From positions 24,569 through 88,568 of the forward strand of contig NZ_OCTN01000012.1 in NCBI RefSeq assembly GCF_900231835.1: a DNA stretch of 64,000 nt. Reading direction: 5' to 3'. Both the position numbers and the translations under genes were made by a program. Under the pieces are notes generated by a model. It searched no databases. It saw only the letters and a list, made by a program, of their open reading frames with translations, and had not been told where the DNA came from. Each line of letters begins with the position of its first letter. The first letter of the stretch is position 1. This DNA is from Pontivivens marinum (GTDB lineage: Bacteria; Pseudomonadota; Alphaproteobacteria; Rhodobacterales; Rhodobacteraceae). Below, piece by piece: positions 1-8,284 of the stretch.

Positions 1-2
1 GC

Positions 3-143
3 CATCCGTCGAACATTCTACCCGTGCTTGGCACCAACAATCTGGACCGCATCGCGAAAATATCCGACGCGTTGAAGGTCGAACTTGATCGTCCGACGTG
101 GTTTTCTCTGTACGAAGCAGCCTTGGGACGGGAGGTCGCCTAG
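3..143 (+). CDS. Aldo/keto reductase, C-terminal end (partial)
   Basis: An open frame runs in from the left edge and stops with TAG at 141-143. The 46 residues contain ILPVLGTNNLDRI, then a helix, then RPTWFSLYEAALGREVA. This matches the usual C-terminus of the YdhF-like aldo/keto reductases, where a P-x-GT/S-x-x-x-RI segment is followed by a W-F-x-x-x-x-AA-x-G-x-x-V/A ending. Such enzymes reduce carbonyl substrates with NADPH in the cytoplasm. The catalytic part lies outside the window, so the substrate cannot be guessed. The stop overlaps the GTG start of the flavin reductase by one base, which indicates a shared transcript. Confidence 0.7.
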   Translation, partial: HPSNILPVLGTNNLDRIAKISDALKVELDRPTWFSLYEAALGREVA

Positions 144-661
144 TGTCGATTCACGCCAATGCCTCCTCAAGGGCCTTTGTGCCGGACGAGACAAATACAC
201 GCCTATTGCGTGATGCATTCGGGCGGTTTGCGACTGGCGTGACGATCGTGACAACTGCAACGGAGAGCGGCGTGTCTGCAATTACGGCGAGCAGCTTCGC
301 GTCGGTCTCCCTATCACCACCATTGGTTCTTTGGTCACCTGACAAAAAATCCCGCAGGTTTTCGCATTTCGAGTGCGCAACACATTATGCGGTCCACGTT
401 TTATCTGCTGACCAAGATGAACTGTGTTGGGCTGTGGCAAAAGATGTGAATGCTCTGAACAACCGCAATTTGCAACTTAATGCAGAAGGCGTACCGGTTC
501 TCGAGAATTGCCTGGCACGTTTCGAGTGCACGAAAACCGCCGCCTATGAGGGCGGCGATCACGTCATAATGCTTGGGCAGGTGAACCGGGCACAGATGCG
601 CGAAGACGGCGACCCGCTCGCCTTCTACAAGGGCCAGATGGGAAGCTTCACGGCAGACTGA
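143..661 (+). CDS. Flavin reductase-like domain protein
   Basis: A 172-residue protein of the flavin reductase-like, FMN-binding split-barrel family. It has FGRFATGVTIVTT near the N-terminus, then AITASSFASVSLSPPLVLW and the conserved YAVHVLSADQ segment. Members either supply reduced FMN/FAD to a partner monooxygenase or act as small flavoprotein reductases. The GTG at 143 is chosen as start because GGGAGGT lies just upstream and the codon overlaps the stop of the aldo/keto reductase (TAGTG). An ATG in the same frame at 98 would overlap that gene by 46 bases and is less likely. No partner oxygenase is visible; it would have to lie to the left. Confidence 0.85.
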   Translation: MSIHANASSRAFVPDETNTRLLRDAFGRFATGVTIVTTATESGVSAITASSFASVSLSPPLVLWSPDKKSRRFSHFECATHYAVHVLSADQDELCWAVAKDVNALNNRNLQLNAEGVPVLENCLARFECTKTAAYEGGDHVIMLGQVNRAQMREDGDPLAFYKGQMGSFTAD

Positions 662-729
662 CAGCGACGCACGGTGCAACTTGCACAGTGCCGCTTCGGG
701 TCGCGTACTCCACCCTTGGCCCTGAATGA

Positions 730-3105
730 TCAGAGCTCAAACTGGTTTCCCGGCGCAACGGCAGTGCCCCGAACGGTCAATGAACGAGTTTCGCCTTTGG
801 GTAAGGACACGATTGCCTTGTCCAGAACCGGATTTGCCGTTCCTGCCTGTTGCCAGTCGAGTTCAAGGGTGTCACCACGACTGACCAACGAGAAATTCAG
901 AAGCGAGTATGGCGCATCTACGCTCACGCCGTCATCCTCGAAGAGATAGCCAGCACCGCTTCCGTCGCCCTGCAACGGGAAAAGCGCCAGGACCCGCCCC
1001 ATATCGGCCATCGGATCAGCCCGTTCCGCGTCGATGGACATTGGCAGTACTGCGCCAGCCCGGACAAATAGCGGAATCGTCGCGAGGTCGACGACCTTTT
1101 CGACGACTGCGCCCGGTGCGTGCCACTGCCCGCTGTCGAAATCCCACCAGCCGGTGGCATTGAGCGGCAACCGCACCTTGCGCGACGTCGCCCCCTGCTC
1201 GGTGACATTGGCCACCAAGAGATCGCGGCCCAACATGAAATCGTCGGTCTCCTCCCAGGCATGTGGATCGTTCGGATGGTCAATGAAGATCGGCCGCAAC
1301 ATCGGCTCATCGTCTTGTACAGCCTGCCACAGCAGCGTGTAGAGATAGGGCATCAACCGATAGCGTAGGTTGATGGCATCGCGGATGTGACCGGTGACTT
1401 CGGGATGCATCCAGGCTTCGTTCGCGCTTTGATCGTCGTTCCACGAATGGATCGTGAAGCGCGGATGGAAGATGCCGTTCTGGACCCAACGCACGAATAG
1501 TTCCGGGTCGGGCCGTGGGCCGGAAAAGCCGCCAACATCATGCCCGACATTGAACATGCCGGACAGGCTCATCCCAAGGCCGGTACGGATATTGTAACGG
1601 AGCGTTTTCCACTCGGTTCGATTGTCGCCCGACCAGGTCTGCGCATAGCGCTGGATGCCGGGTGCCCCGGACCGACAGATCAGATAGGGTCGCTTGTCCG
1701 GCGCATGGGCGCGTTGGGCCTCTTGGGATGCGCGGGTCATCAACACGGACTGTAGCGGCCGGATCAATGCGATATCGATCGGCTCACCGAAACCTGCGCA
1801 TTGGGCTTCGCGATCCCAGACCTCGTACTCGTTATTGTCGTTCCAGGTGGACCCGATGCCATTTTCGAGCAACTGAGCAGTCACGCCGTCTTTCCACCAT
1901 TTGATCGTGTCGGGATTGGTGAAATCCAGGTGAGAGCCCTCATCATCCCAAAAGGTGGATTGCTCGGGTGCTCCGGTTTCGCTGTCTTTGACAAACAGAC
2001 CAGCCGCTGCAACCTCAGCGTAGAGCGGGTGGTCGTTCAGCAGGCACGGTTTGATGTTGCCAATCAGATGTACCCCTGCATCGCGGAACTTGCCGGTCAT
2101 GGCTTTGACGTCCGGTACCTTCTCGCGGTTCCAGTTGAACACGTAGCGTTTTCCGTTGATCGACGAGTATCCAGACGAGAGCTGGAAACTGTCGCAGGGG
2201 ATCTCGTGTTCCGCGATCTTTTCGACGAAACCTTCAAGCTGCTCCTGCGCATTCTCGGCATCCGTGTAGGACATGGTTGAACCTGAGTAGCCCAGCGACC
2301 AACGCGGGGGGAAACAGGTGCCTCCGGTCAGGCGGACGTGGCCCTTTACGAGGTCCAGCATATCGGGTGCCCATCGCAGGTAATAATCAAGGTCGCCGTC
2401 GTCGCTGCGATAGGCGCGATAGGGCAGATGGTAGTTGTCCAACTCCTTGCCCAAATCGAAATGGCAGCTTGCAAGGTTATCGTAGAAAATCGACCACGCC
2501 CCGGACCTGACAGTTTGCGTCATGGTTAGCGGCATGTGTTTGTAAAGCGGATCAGTGGTTTCCGCGTCGTATCCCATGGCGTCGAGGTTGCGCATCTCGT
2601 AATGACGACCGCGCCTGTCGAGCGGGCCGGTTTTCTCGCCCAGACCGTGTACGGGTTCGTCCGGATATCGGCGCAGGAAATGGTTGTGCCGATGGTCCCG
2701 CAGGCCAAGCAGCATTCCTCCCGTGGGGCGTTCTTCGACAAAGGTCTGCCACACGCCATCGACCTTGACTGCCCACGACAGGTGCAAGGGGTGCGAAATC
2801 GTGAGTCTGATCGTGTCCGTGCTCAGGGTCAGCGCGTCGCCGTCCTCGATCGTGACTCGCGGGCTGTCGAACCCTGACATGTCGTCGCGGTTGCGGCCTT
2901 CCCACGGGACATCGGTTTTCGCCACATCGGTTTTGGGTGCGATGCTCCACGTACGGGGCAATCGCCACGCACCGTCCTTCTTCAAAGACACGCGAAACAG
3001 CTGGTTTTCAAGCGCCACCACCCGCAGGATGTGGCGGTCTTCGACCCGCAACTCCACACCGTCGGGCCGTTGACGCTCCAGCGTCCATGACTTCAGAGTT
3101 TTCAT
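730..3105 (-). CDS. Glycoside hydrolase family 31 alpha-glycosidase (alpha-glucosidase or alpha-xylosidase type)
   Basis: A 791-residue GH31 enzyme with an N-terminal beta-sandwich, a central (beta/alpha)8 barrel and C-terminal sheet domains. The nucleophile motif GIGSTWNDNNEYE puts the Asp near residue 423, and the likely acid/base Asp is in WSGDN near residue 494; GHDVGGFSG and HPRFTIHSWND are also family motifs. There is no signal peptide, so it should hydrolyse an imported oligosaccharide in the cytoplasm. The ATG at 3105 is preferred over an upstream ATG at 3162 because GAGAGGAT sits eight bases before it. It is the last gene of the leftward uronate operon, 162 bases after uxuB. Exact specificity cannot be read from sequence; the context suggests an alpha-linkage in a glucuronate-containing oligosaccharide. 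Confidence 0.9.
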   Translation of the reverse strand: MKTLKSWTLERQRPDGVELRVEDRHILRVVALENQLFRVSLKKDGAWRLPRTWSIAPKTDVAKTDVPWEGRNRDDMSGFDSPRVTIEDGDALTLSTDTIRLTISHPLHLSWAVKVDGVWQTFVEERPTGGMLLGLRDHRHNHFLRRYPDEPVHGLGEKTGPLDRRGRHYEMRNLDAMGYDAETTDPLYKHMPLTMTQTVRSGAWSIFYDNLASCHFDLGKELDNYHLPYRAYRSDDGDLDYYLRWAPDMLDLVKGHVRLTGGTCFPPRWSLGYSGSTMSYTDAENAQEQLEGFVEKIAEHEIPCDSFQLSSGYSSINGKRYVFNWNREKVPDVKAMTGKFRDAGVHLIGNIKPCLLNDHPLYAEVAAAGLFVKDSETGAPEQSTFWDDEGSHLDFTNPDTIKWWKDGVTAQLLENGIGSTWNDNNEYEVWDREAQCAGFGEPIDIALIRPLQSVLMTRASQEAQRAHAPDKRPYLICRSGAPGIQRYAQTWSGDNRTEWKTLRYNIRTGLGMSLSGMFNVGHDVGGFSGPRPDPELFVRWVQNGIFHPRFTIHSWNDDQSANEAWMHPEVTGHIRDAINLRYRLMPYLYTLLWQAVQDDEPMLRPIFIDHPNDPHAWEETDDFMLGRDLLVANVTEQGATSRKVRLPLNATGWWDFDSGQWHAPGAVVEKVVDLATIPLFVRAGAVLPMSIDAERADPMADMGRVLALFPLQGDGSGAGYLFEDDGVSVDAPYSLLNFSLVSRGDTLELDWQQAGTANPVLDKAIVSLPKGETRSLTVRGTAVAPGNQFEL

Positions 3106-3267
3106 GCGGCGTATCCTCTCAAGGTCGCGTCGCCTTTGTGGAGTGTGCCTGTATTTGGCCACAAGACCACAGCCATCGACAGAAATGACAATGGCGGCGT
3201 ATCAAACAGGGGGTTGGTTTTCGACGGGTGGGCGCTGGTACCCGTGCGGGGGTTCTTTAAGCTTAAG

Positions 3268-4560
3268 CTATACAGCATATGACGTGACGCGCGTGGCGAG
3301 CGTATCCAGCAACACCGGCGAGGCATCCGGCACGCCGATGAGATCGGCCATTTGGGCAGCGGCATCGCGAATATCCCTTGCATCATCAAACAGCCTGGCA
3401 ATTTGTTTGGCGTTTGGGTCTGCAAAAACCGTGCCATCGCGATGTGCCCGCAGTGCGAATGCGATCCAGGCCGCAACCGCGTCCAATGCCTGAGACCCTT
3501 CGGCAGTATTGCCCATCAGCGGCACGATACGTTCACGCATTTTCAGGCTTCCGTCCGCTGCGATCTGGATCAATTCGTGGCGCATTTCGGCTACGGCAAA
3601 CCGATCGATCAGTGCGTCGCGGTAGGCGGGCAGGGTGTCGATCACAACGGGCGGCAATGTGGCGGCTGCCATATCCCACAGCCGTTCAACACCCCTGCGC
3701 AGGGCCGGATCAGCCATCGCTTCATGCACATATCTATGCCCTGCGAGCAGACCAGCATAGGCCAGCCAAGAATGCGCAGCATTGAGCAACCTGAGTTTGC
3801 GTTTCTCGAACGGCGCAACATCGGGCACCAGTTCGGCGCCGACGTTCTCCCAATCCGGTCGTGGCCCGGCGAAATCGTCCTCGATGACCCATTCGGTGAA
3901 GGCCTCGGTCATGACAGGTGCCACTGCGGGTCGGCCCGCAGATGCGGTGATTTCGTCAATTAGGCCTTCGGTCGTTGCGGGTGTGATCCGGTCGACCATG
4001 GTGTCGGGAAACCGATTGCCGGGATCGAAGGCGATGTTCGCGCTTTTGGCGAAATCCTCAACTGCGGCGGCGAGCTTTGAGCCATTGCCCGAGAGGTTGT
4101 CGCAACTCAGCACTGTCAACGGATTGAGCCCCGCATCCATCCGTCTTGCAAGTCCGTGTGCAAGCAGGCCAATGGCGCCACTTGGCCGCCCTGCGAGATC
4201 GGCGGCGATATCGGGGTGCGTCAAGTCCAGACGCCCAGTTGCGGGAGCGAGACAATACCCTTTTTCGGTGATCGTAAGGGTCACGACATGCAGCTCTGGA
4301 TCGACAAAGGCATCCACAACCGCCGCAGCATCCCGGCTTGCGAGCAGAACCCTGTCGTGAACCGTGATGTGTTCGACTTGCAGCCCGTTGGCCCCCCGGA
4401 TGCCGAGGCTATATCCCGTTCCGTTTTTCAGCGTGTCAAATAGCGCCTCGTTGCGCATCACGACACCGGTGATCCGCCAGTCGCCTTCGGCCCGGGCTGT
4501 ATACCAGGCCTGATGCGCCCTATGAAAATTGCCAAGACCGATATGGAGCAGACGTTGCAT
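3268..4560 (-). CDS. uxuB: Mannitol dehydrogenase family protein, probable fructuronate reductase (D-mannonate oxidoreductase)
   Basis: A 430-residue polyol-specific long-chain dehydrogenase. It opens with GLGNFHRAHQAW, the dinucleotide-binding motif of the mannitol dehydrogenase family, followed by TLTITEKGY, LTVLSCDNLSGNG, the DRITPATT segment and KRKLRLLNAAHS with the catalytic Lys, Asn and His. Family members include mannitol, altronate and mannonate dehydrogenases. The choice of fructuronate reductase (D-fructuronate to D-mannonate with NADH) is based on neighbours: uxaC is three bases upstream and uxuA is in the divergent operon, which completes the glucuronate branch. Altronate oxidoreductase is less likely because no altronate dehydratase is present. 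Confidence 0.85.
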   Translation of the reverse strand: MQRLLHIGLGNFHRAHQAWYTARAEGDWRITGVVMRNEALFDTLKNGTGYSLGIRGANGLQVEHITVHDRVLLASRDAAAVVDAFVDPELHVVTLTITEKGYCLAPATGRLDLTHPDIAADLAGRPSGAIGLLAHGLARRMDAGLNPLTVLSCDNLSGNGSKLAAAVEDFAKSANIAFDPGNRFPDTMVDRITPATTEGLIDEITASAGRPAVAPVMTEAFTEWVIEDDFAGPRPDWENVGAELVPDVAPFEKRKLRLLNAAHSWLAYAGLLAGHRYVHEAMADPALRRGVERLWDMAAATLPPVVIDTLPAYRDALIDRFAVAEMRHELIQIAADGSLKMRERIVPLMGNTAEGSQALDAVAAWIAFALRAHRDGTVFADPNAKQIARLFDDARDIRDAAAQMADLIGVPDASPVLLDTLATRVTSYAV

Positions 4561-4563
4561 AAT

Positions 4564-5949
4564 TCAGGCGCCCTCTATTCTGTAGGCGTCGATCGCGGCA
4601 TCATGGGCCAGCCAATCGCCCAGCCTGGCCGCCTCGCTTTTGTTCAGGACGCCGCGCGCGATCTGGTCGGCAAGGTGAAGCGCCACTCCGCGCCGCCACA
4701 TGTTGTGACGCGCGGGGATAGACAGGAAAGCACGTGTATCATCGTTGAAACCCGCAAGGTTGTAGTAGCCCGCCGTTTCGACGACATTATCGAAATATCG
4801 CCGGATGCCGTTCAAGCTGTCGTGAAACCACCATGGTGGACCAATGCGCAGACACGGCCAATGTCCCGCCATAGGCGCAAGTTCCCGAGCATATGTGCTT
4901 TCATCCAATGTGAAGACGAGAACGCGCAATCGTGGATCGTTGCCAACCCTGTTCAACAGGGCGCCCAAACCGCCCACCCAATCGAGCGCACCGGGTATAT
5001 CCGCCCCCATATCAGGGCCGACGGCGTCACTCAGCGCTTTGTTCGTATTGCGGCGGCTGCCCGCGTGGATCTGCATGACCAGACCATCTTCCGCCGACAT
5101 TTGCGCCATCTCAACAAGCATGTGCCCGTAATAGGCGCGCGCTTCCACGTGGTTCAGGGTGCCCGCAACGGCGCGCGCATGCAGCGCGGTGATCTGGTCG
5201 CGGTCGAGCCAGCAAGTCTGCAAGTCGGGCACGTCGTGATCCGTCGCTGTGGCCCCCGCAGAACGGAATGCCGCGCGGCGATCACGCAGTGCCGCAATGA
5301 ATTCGTCGTAATTGTCCGTGTCGCGGTCCGTCATCGTTGCCAAGCTGGAAAGCGCTGCGCGATGGCCTGCTTTTTGTGGGTTCAGCAGGTCATCGGGGCG
5401 AAAGGTCGGCACGACCCGACCCGACAAACCGGACGCCGCAATTTTTGTGTGGTCCGACAGGGGCGATGTGGCCGGATCCGTCGTTGCCAGCAGCGAGATG
5501 CCGAACCGATCGAACAGCGCGCGTGGCCGGAAAACGGGGCTGGCCAGCTTTGCCTCGATCTGGTCATAGACTGCGTCGGCGGTTTCGGGGGCAAGGGGGG
5601 CTTCAACCCCCAAGGTGTGATAAAGCGTATGCTCGAGCCACTGTCGGCTGGGGGTTCCGAGGAACAGATCCCAGTGTCGTGCGAACAGGCGAAATACAGC
5701 ACGCGGGTCGCGGTCGCGACCCTCGGGGCCGATCCCGAGATCGCCGAGCGGGACGCCCTGTGAATACAGCATCCGGAACACGTAGTGATCGGGTTGGATC
5801 AAAAGCGCCGCTGGATCGGAGAATCTGGCATCTTTCGCCCACCACACAGGGTCGCAATGGCCGTGGGGTGAAACGATTGGAAGGTCACGTATACCCTCGT
5901 AAAGAGACATCGCCACAGGTGGTAGTTCAGACGTAGGTGCCTTGTTCAT
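4564..5949 (-). CDS. uxaC: Glucuronate isomerase (uronate isomerase)
   Basis: A 461-residue protein close to the usual length of about 470. The N-terminal PIVSPHGHCDPVWWA segment carries the metal-binding H-x-H of the amidohydrolase-fold uronate isomerases. Further hallmarks are FDRFGISLLATTDPA, VVPTFRPDDLL and a late FNDDTRAFLSIPARHNMWRR. The enzyme turns D-glucuronate into D-fructuronate, or D-galacturonate into D-tagaturonate, in the cytoplasm. With uxuB and uxuA but without altronate genes, the glucuronate reaction is the likely one here. It starts ten bases after the regulator gene stops and ends three bases before uxuB, so the genes are transcribed together. Confidence 0.93.
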   Translation of the reverse strand: MNKAPTSELPPVAMSLYEGIRDLPIVSPHGHCDPVWWAKDARFSDPAALLIQPDHYVFRMLYSQGVPLGDLGIGPEGRDRDPRAVFRLFARHWDLFLGTPSRQWLEHTLYHTLGVEAPLAPETADAVYDQIEAKLASPVFRPRALFDRFGISLLATTDPATSPLSDHTKIAASGLSGRVVPTFRPDDLLNPQKAGHRAALSSLATMTDRDTDNYDEFIAALRDRRAAFRSAGATATDHDVPDLQTCWLDRDQITALHARAVAGTLNHVEARAYYGHMLVEMAQMSAEDGLVMQIHAGSRRNTNKALSDAVGPDMGADIPGALDWVGGLGALLNRVGNDPRLRVLVFTLDESTYARELAPMAGHWPCLRIGPPWWFHDSLNGIRRYFDNVVETAGYYNLAGFNDDTRAFLSIPARHNMWRRGVALHLADQIARGVLNKSEAARLGDWLAHDAAIDAYRIEGA

Positions 5950-5958
5950 GGTGCTCTC

Positions 5959-6636
5959 TCATGTCTCATTGAGATCGAAAAACGCGCGATTTGCTGCGAT
6001 AGATTCAGACAGCGTGCCAAGCACAAGCCGCAGGTGATCTCTCAGCTGCCGTGTGGCATTTCGTAAATCGCCTGTGCGGATCGCTTTGAAAATCCGATCG
6101 TGCTCTTCATAAAGGCGGCTCATGTTGTCCGCCCTGTCGAGGGAGAAGACCCTCAGACGATCAAGCACCATCTTTTCGCGGGTCAATGCGCGCTGTATCC
6201 TGCCAAGTCCTGTCGCCCCGGCGAGCGCAAGGTGAAACTGATCGTCGAGAGTTTGAAATGCGGATTTGTCTCCGGTCCCAACTGCGCGACGCTGCTCTTC
6301 GAGGTTGGCATGAAGTGCTGTGTCCGCGGTTTCGCAAACCCCTGTCTGACAAAGACGTTCGACGACGGCCACCTCTATCGCCTCGCGCAGGAACTGCGCA
6401 CTTGTGATCTGATGCACTGAAAGTTTCGTGACGAAAGTGCCGCGACTGGGCCGCGTTACGATCAGGTTTTCTTCTCTCAGCATTGCGAAAGCTTCGCGCA
6501 CAGGCGTCCTGCTGGCTCCGAACAGTTGGCCGACCTCCTTTTCGGAAATCATCTGTCCCGGAGTCAATCGCATAGAGAGGATGGCAGCTTTCACAGCAGC
6601 GGCGATTTGATCATTGGCCGGTCGCGACGTGTCCAT
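5959..6636 (-). CDS. GntR family (FadR/FCD subfamily) transcriptional regulator of uronate use
   Basis: A 225-residue regulator. Residues about 8-75 form a GntR winged helix with SEKEVGQLFGASRTPVREAFAMLREENLI; the rest is an all-helical FCD effector domain with DDQFHLALAGATG and a late EEHDRIFKAI. FCD domains usually sense organic or sugar acids. The ATG at 6636 is chosen because the protein then begins right before the DNA-binding domain; an ATG at 6762 in the same frame would start inside an operator palindrome. The gene heads the leftward uronate operon and is divergent from the ABC transporter. UxuR and ExuR of enterobacteria belong to the same subfamily, so it probably represses both operons until a uronate binds. 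Confidence 0.88.
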   Translation of the reverse strand: MDTSRPANDQIAAAVKAAILSMRLTPGQMISEKEVGQLFGASRTPVREAFAMLREENLIVTRPSRGTFVTKLSVHQITSAQFLREAIEVAVVERLCQTGVCETADTALHANLEEQRRAVGTGDKSAFQTLDDQFHLALAGATGLGRIQRALTREKMVLDRLRVFSLDRADNMSRLYEEHDRIFKAIRTGDLRNATRQLRDHLRLVLGTLSESIAANRAFFDLNET

Positions 6637-6738
6637 CGGCGGAACATCTACGCCAGCTGATCGAGTGTCATCAGATGATCGGTTCACGGCTTTTCCGTCG
6701 CTCCATGGGCTTGCAAGTGATCTTGTCCAAAACTGGAT

Positions 6739-6752
6739 ACCGGTATACCGGT
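6739..6752. promoter_or_regulatory. Operator palindrome 1 for the GntR-type regulator
   Basis: ACCGGTATACCGGT is a perfect 14-bp palindrome. Its core GGTATACC is that of the UxuR/ExuR operators of enterobacteria (TGGTATACCA). An identical copy starts 23 bp to the right. It lies between the -35 and -10 of the putative leftward promoter, as expected for a repressor site. Binding by the adjacent GntR protein is inferred. Confidence 0.7.
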
Positions 6753-6761
6753 CAGTTGACA

Positions 6762-6775
6762 ACCGGTATACCGGT
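6762..6775. promoter_or_regulatory. Operator palindrome 2 for the GntR-type regulator
   Basis: A second perfect ACCGGTATACCGGT, starting 23 bp after the first copy and directly after a TTGACA hexamer. In this position a bound repressor would cover the spacer of a rightward promoter and could cooperate with the protein on the first site. The full repetition of 14 bases in an intergenic region is unlikely by chance. Confidence 0.7.
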
Positions 6776-6964
6776 ATGCACTCTAAATCTGGGATCTACG
6801 GAAAGGGGGGAGCCTGGCCGAACGCAATCGTGGCAATCGACCATTTTTGTGGCGGTGAAGTGCAGAACCGGACCTGGAATCTTTGCAAATACTGGTTGGC
6901 GCAGACACTGTGCGACACCCGAATAATAAAAATAATATCGCTTCAACTTGGAGGAGTTAATCAA

Positions 6965-8227
6965 GTGAATAAGAAACTCATGAGAACCACCGCCATTCTG
7001 GCAGGTCTGAGCATGACGGCCTCGGCCGTTGCCGCCCAGGAAATCCGCTTTCAATGCTATTCGGATGGCAATGAATGCGAAGTCTACGAAGATTTGCTGA
7101 GCCGCTTCGAGGCGCAGAACGAGGGCGTGGATGTCATCGTAGACGTTGTGCCGTATCAGGCAATTCTGGAAAACCTGCCGGTGCAGCTGGCTGCAAGCAC
7201 TGGCCCTGATCTGGCGAAGGTCACCGATCTGGGTGGTTTGAACGAGTACTACCTCGATCTGACGCCTCACGTTGACGCGTCCTACTGGGAAGAATCGTTT
7301 GGCGAAACGCTGAATTGGTACCGCGTCGGCGACCGTCAGGGCATCTACGGCCTGCACTCTCAGCTGACCATCACCGGCCCGTTCGTCAATGCCACATTGT
7401 TTGAGCAAGCGGGCGTGGAAATGCCGGGCGAGGGCGCGACTTGGGACGACTGGGCCGCTGCGTCAAGGGCGGTTATCGAAGCGACTGACGCTGACTTCCC
7501 CATGGCGATGGACCGTTCCGGTCACCGCGTGGCAGGTCCGGCGATTTCCTACGGTGCGAAGTATTTCGACGCGGACGGTGTAGGGTCCTTCGATGGCTTT
7601 GAGACCTTCGCGGAGGCCTTCGTTGGCTGGAACGAAGATGGCACCATGGCGCGCGACGTTTGGGCCAGCCAAGGTGGGTCAACCTATGCGGACGCCGCAC
7701 AGGAATTCATCAACGGCGAAGTCGCATTCTACTATTCGGGTTCCTGGCAGGTTGGCCGCATGGACGAGCAAGTTGGTGATTTCTTCGACTGGCAGGTCGT
7801 CGGCTCCCCCTGTGGTCCGGCTGGTGCATGTTCCGGCATGCCGGGCGGTGCGGGGATCGTTGGCTTCGAGGGAACCGAGCATCCTGAAATCGTTGCATCC
7901 ATCATCGATTTCCTTGCTGCTGAAGAGAACTACGCAGAAGCGGCGGCACGCACCAGAAACCTGCCGGCACACCTTGGTGTTGCAGCCGCGGGCGTCGAGT
8001 TCGAGAACGCGTCTCCGGCAGCGCAGGCTGCGTTGAATGGCTTTGCCGGCGCTCTGCCTGACGTGTCTCCGGTTGCCTTTGCCTATCAGGGTTATTCCGG
8101 CAACCGCGCAATGTTCGGCATCACGGTCGAACGGTTGAGCCAGGCTATCGTCGGTGAACTCAGCGTCAGCGACGCTATGGACCGTGCGGCATCCGATCTG
8201 GAATCGGCATTGGCCGAAACCCAGTAA
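6965..8227 (+). CDS. Sugar ABC transporter, periplasmic substrate-binding protein (CUT1 type)
   Basis: A 420-residue family 1 extracellular solute-binding protein. A typical signal peptide (basic MNKKLMRTT, a hydrophobic stretch and ASAVAA before QEIRF) sends it to the periplasm. The mature part has features of the MalE/UgpB-like group, including a PDLAKVTDLGG segment after residue 70 and YYSGSWQVG near residue 255. The GTG at 6965 is the likely start because GGAGGAG sits eight bases upstream; an ATG at 6980 is possible. It is the first gene of the transporter operon and is followed by a strong hairpin before the first permease gene, a common way to make more binding protein than membrane components. 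The ligand is probably an oligosaccharide containing glucuronate, inferred only from neighbours. Confidence 0.9.
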   Translation: MNKKLMRTTAILAGLSMTASAVAAQEIRFQCYSDGNECEVYEDLLSRFEAQNEGVDVIVDVVPYQAILENLPVQLAASTGPDLAKVTDLGGLNEYYLDLTPHVDASYWEESFGETLNWYRVGDRQGIYGLHSQLTITGPFVNATLFEQAGVEMPGEGATWDDWAAASRAVIEATDADFPMAMDRSGHRVAGPAISYGAKYFDADGVGSFDGFETFAEAFVGWNEDGTMARDVWASQGGSTYADAAQEFINGEVAFYYSGSWQVGRMDEQVGDFFDWQVVGSPCGPAGACSGMPGGAGIVGFEGTEHPEIVASIIDFLAAEENYAEAAARTRNLPAHLGVAAAGVEFENASPAAQAALNGFAGALPDVSPVAFAYQGYSGNRAMFGITVERLSQAIVGELSVSDAMDRAASDLESALAETQ

Positions 8228-8237
8228 ACCACAAGAT

Positions 8238-8264
8238 CCCCCCGCGCTGCTGAGGCGCGGGGGG
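8238..8264 (+). promoter_or_regulatory. Intra-operon hairpin after the binding-protein gene
   Basis: CCCCCCGCGC at 8238-8247 and GCGCGGGGGG at 8255-8264 form a perfect 10-bp GC stem with a 7-base loop. It can be extended by CCACA at 8229-8233 pairing with TGTGG at 8272-8276, which reaches the ribosome-binding site of the next gene. There is no U-run, so it is more likely an mRNA-stabilising or attenuating element than a full terminator. Confidence 0.7.
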
Positions 8265-8284
8265 CACCACCTGTGGAGGGCTCT

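Larger units (their letters stand above)
6637..6964. other. Divergent promoter region of the uronate locus
   Basis: This 328-base stretch separates the regulator gene from the transporter operon. It holds two 14-bp palindromes, a TTGACA hexamer at 6756-6761 between them, and on the other strand TTGTCA (complement of 6757-6762) followed 17 bases later by TATCCA (complement of 6734-6739), a fair sigma-70 promoter for the leftward operon. No good -10 is seen for the rightward direction. From 6776 to 6964 the region is an apparent leader that ends in the GGAGGAG ribosome-binding site at 6950-6956. No small gene was convincing. Confidence 0.5.

Noticed and set aside
4513..5763. Long plus-strand open frame (about 416 codons) opposite uxaC
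   Set aside because: It lies wholly antisense to a gene with clear family motifs and its product has no recognisable domain; it results from the third-position GC bias.
6637..6762. N-terminal extension of the GntR regulator to an ATG at 6762
   Set aside because: It would start inside an operator palindrome and adds residues unlike any GntR protein.
6614..6964. Upstream extension of the binding-protein frame
   Set aside because: The signal peptide and the GGAGGAG site place the start at 6965; the extension covers promoter and operators.
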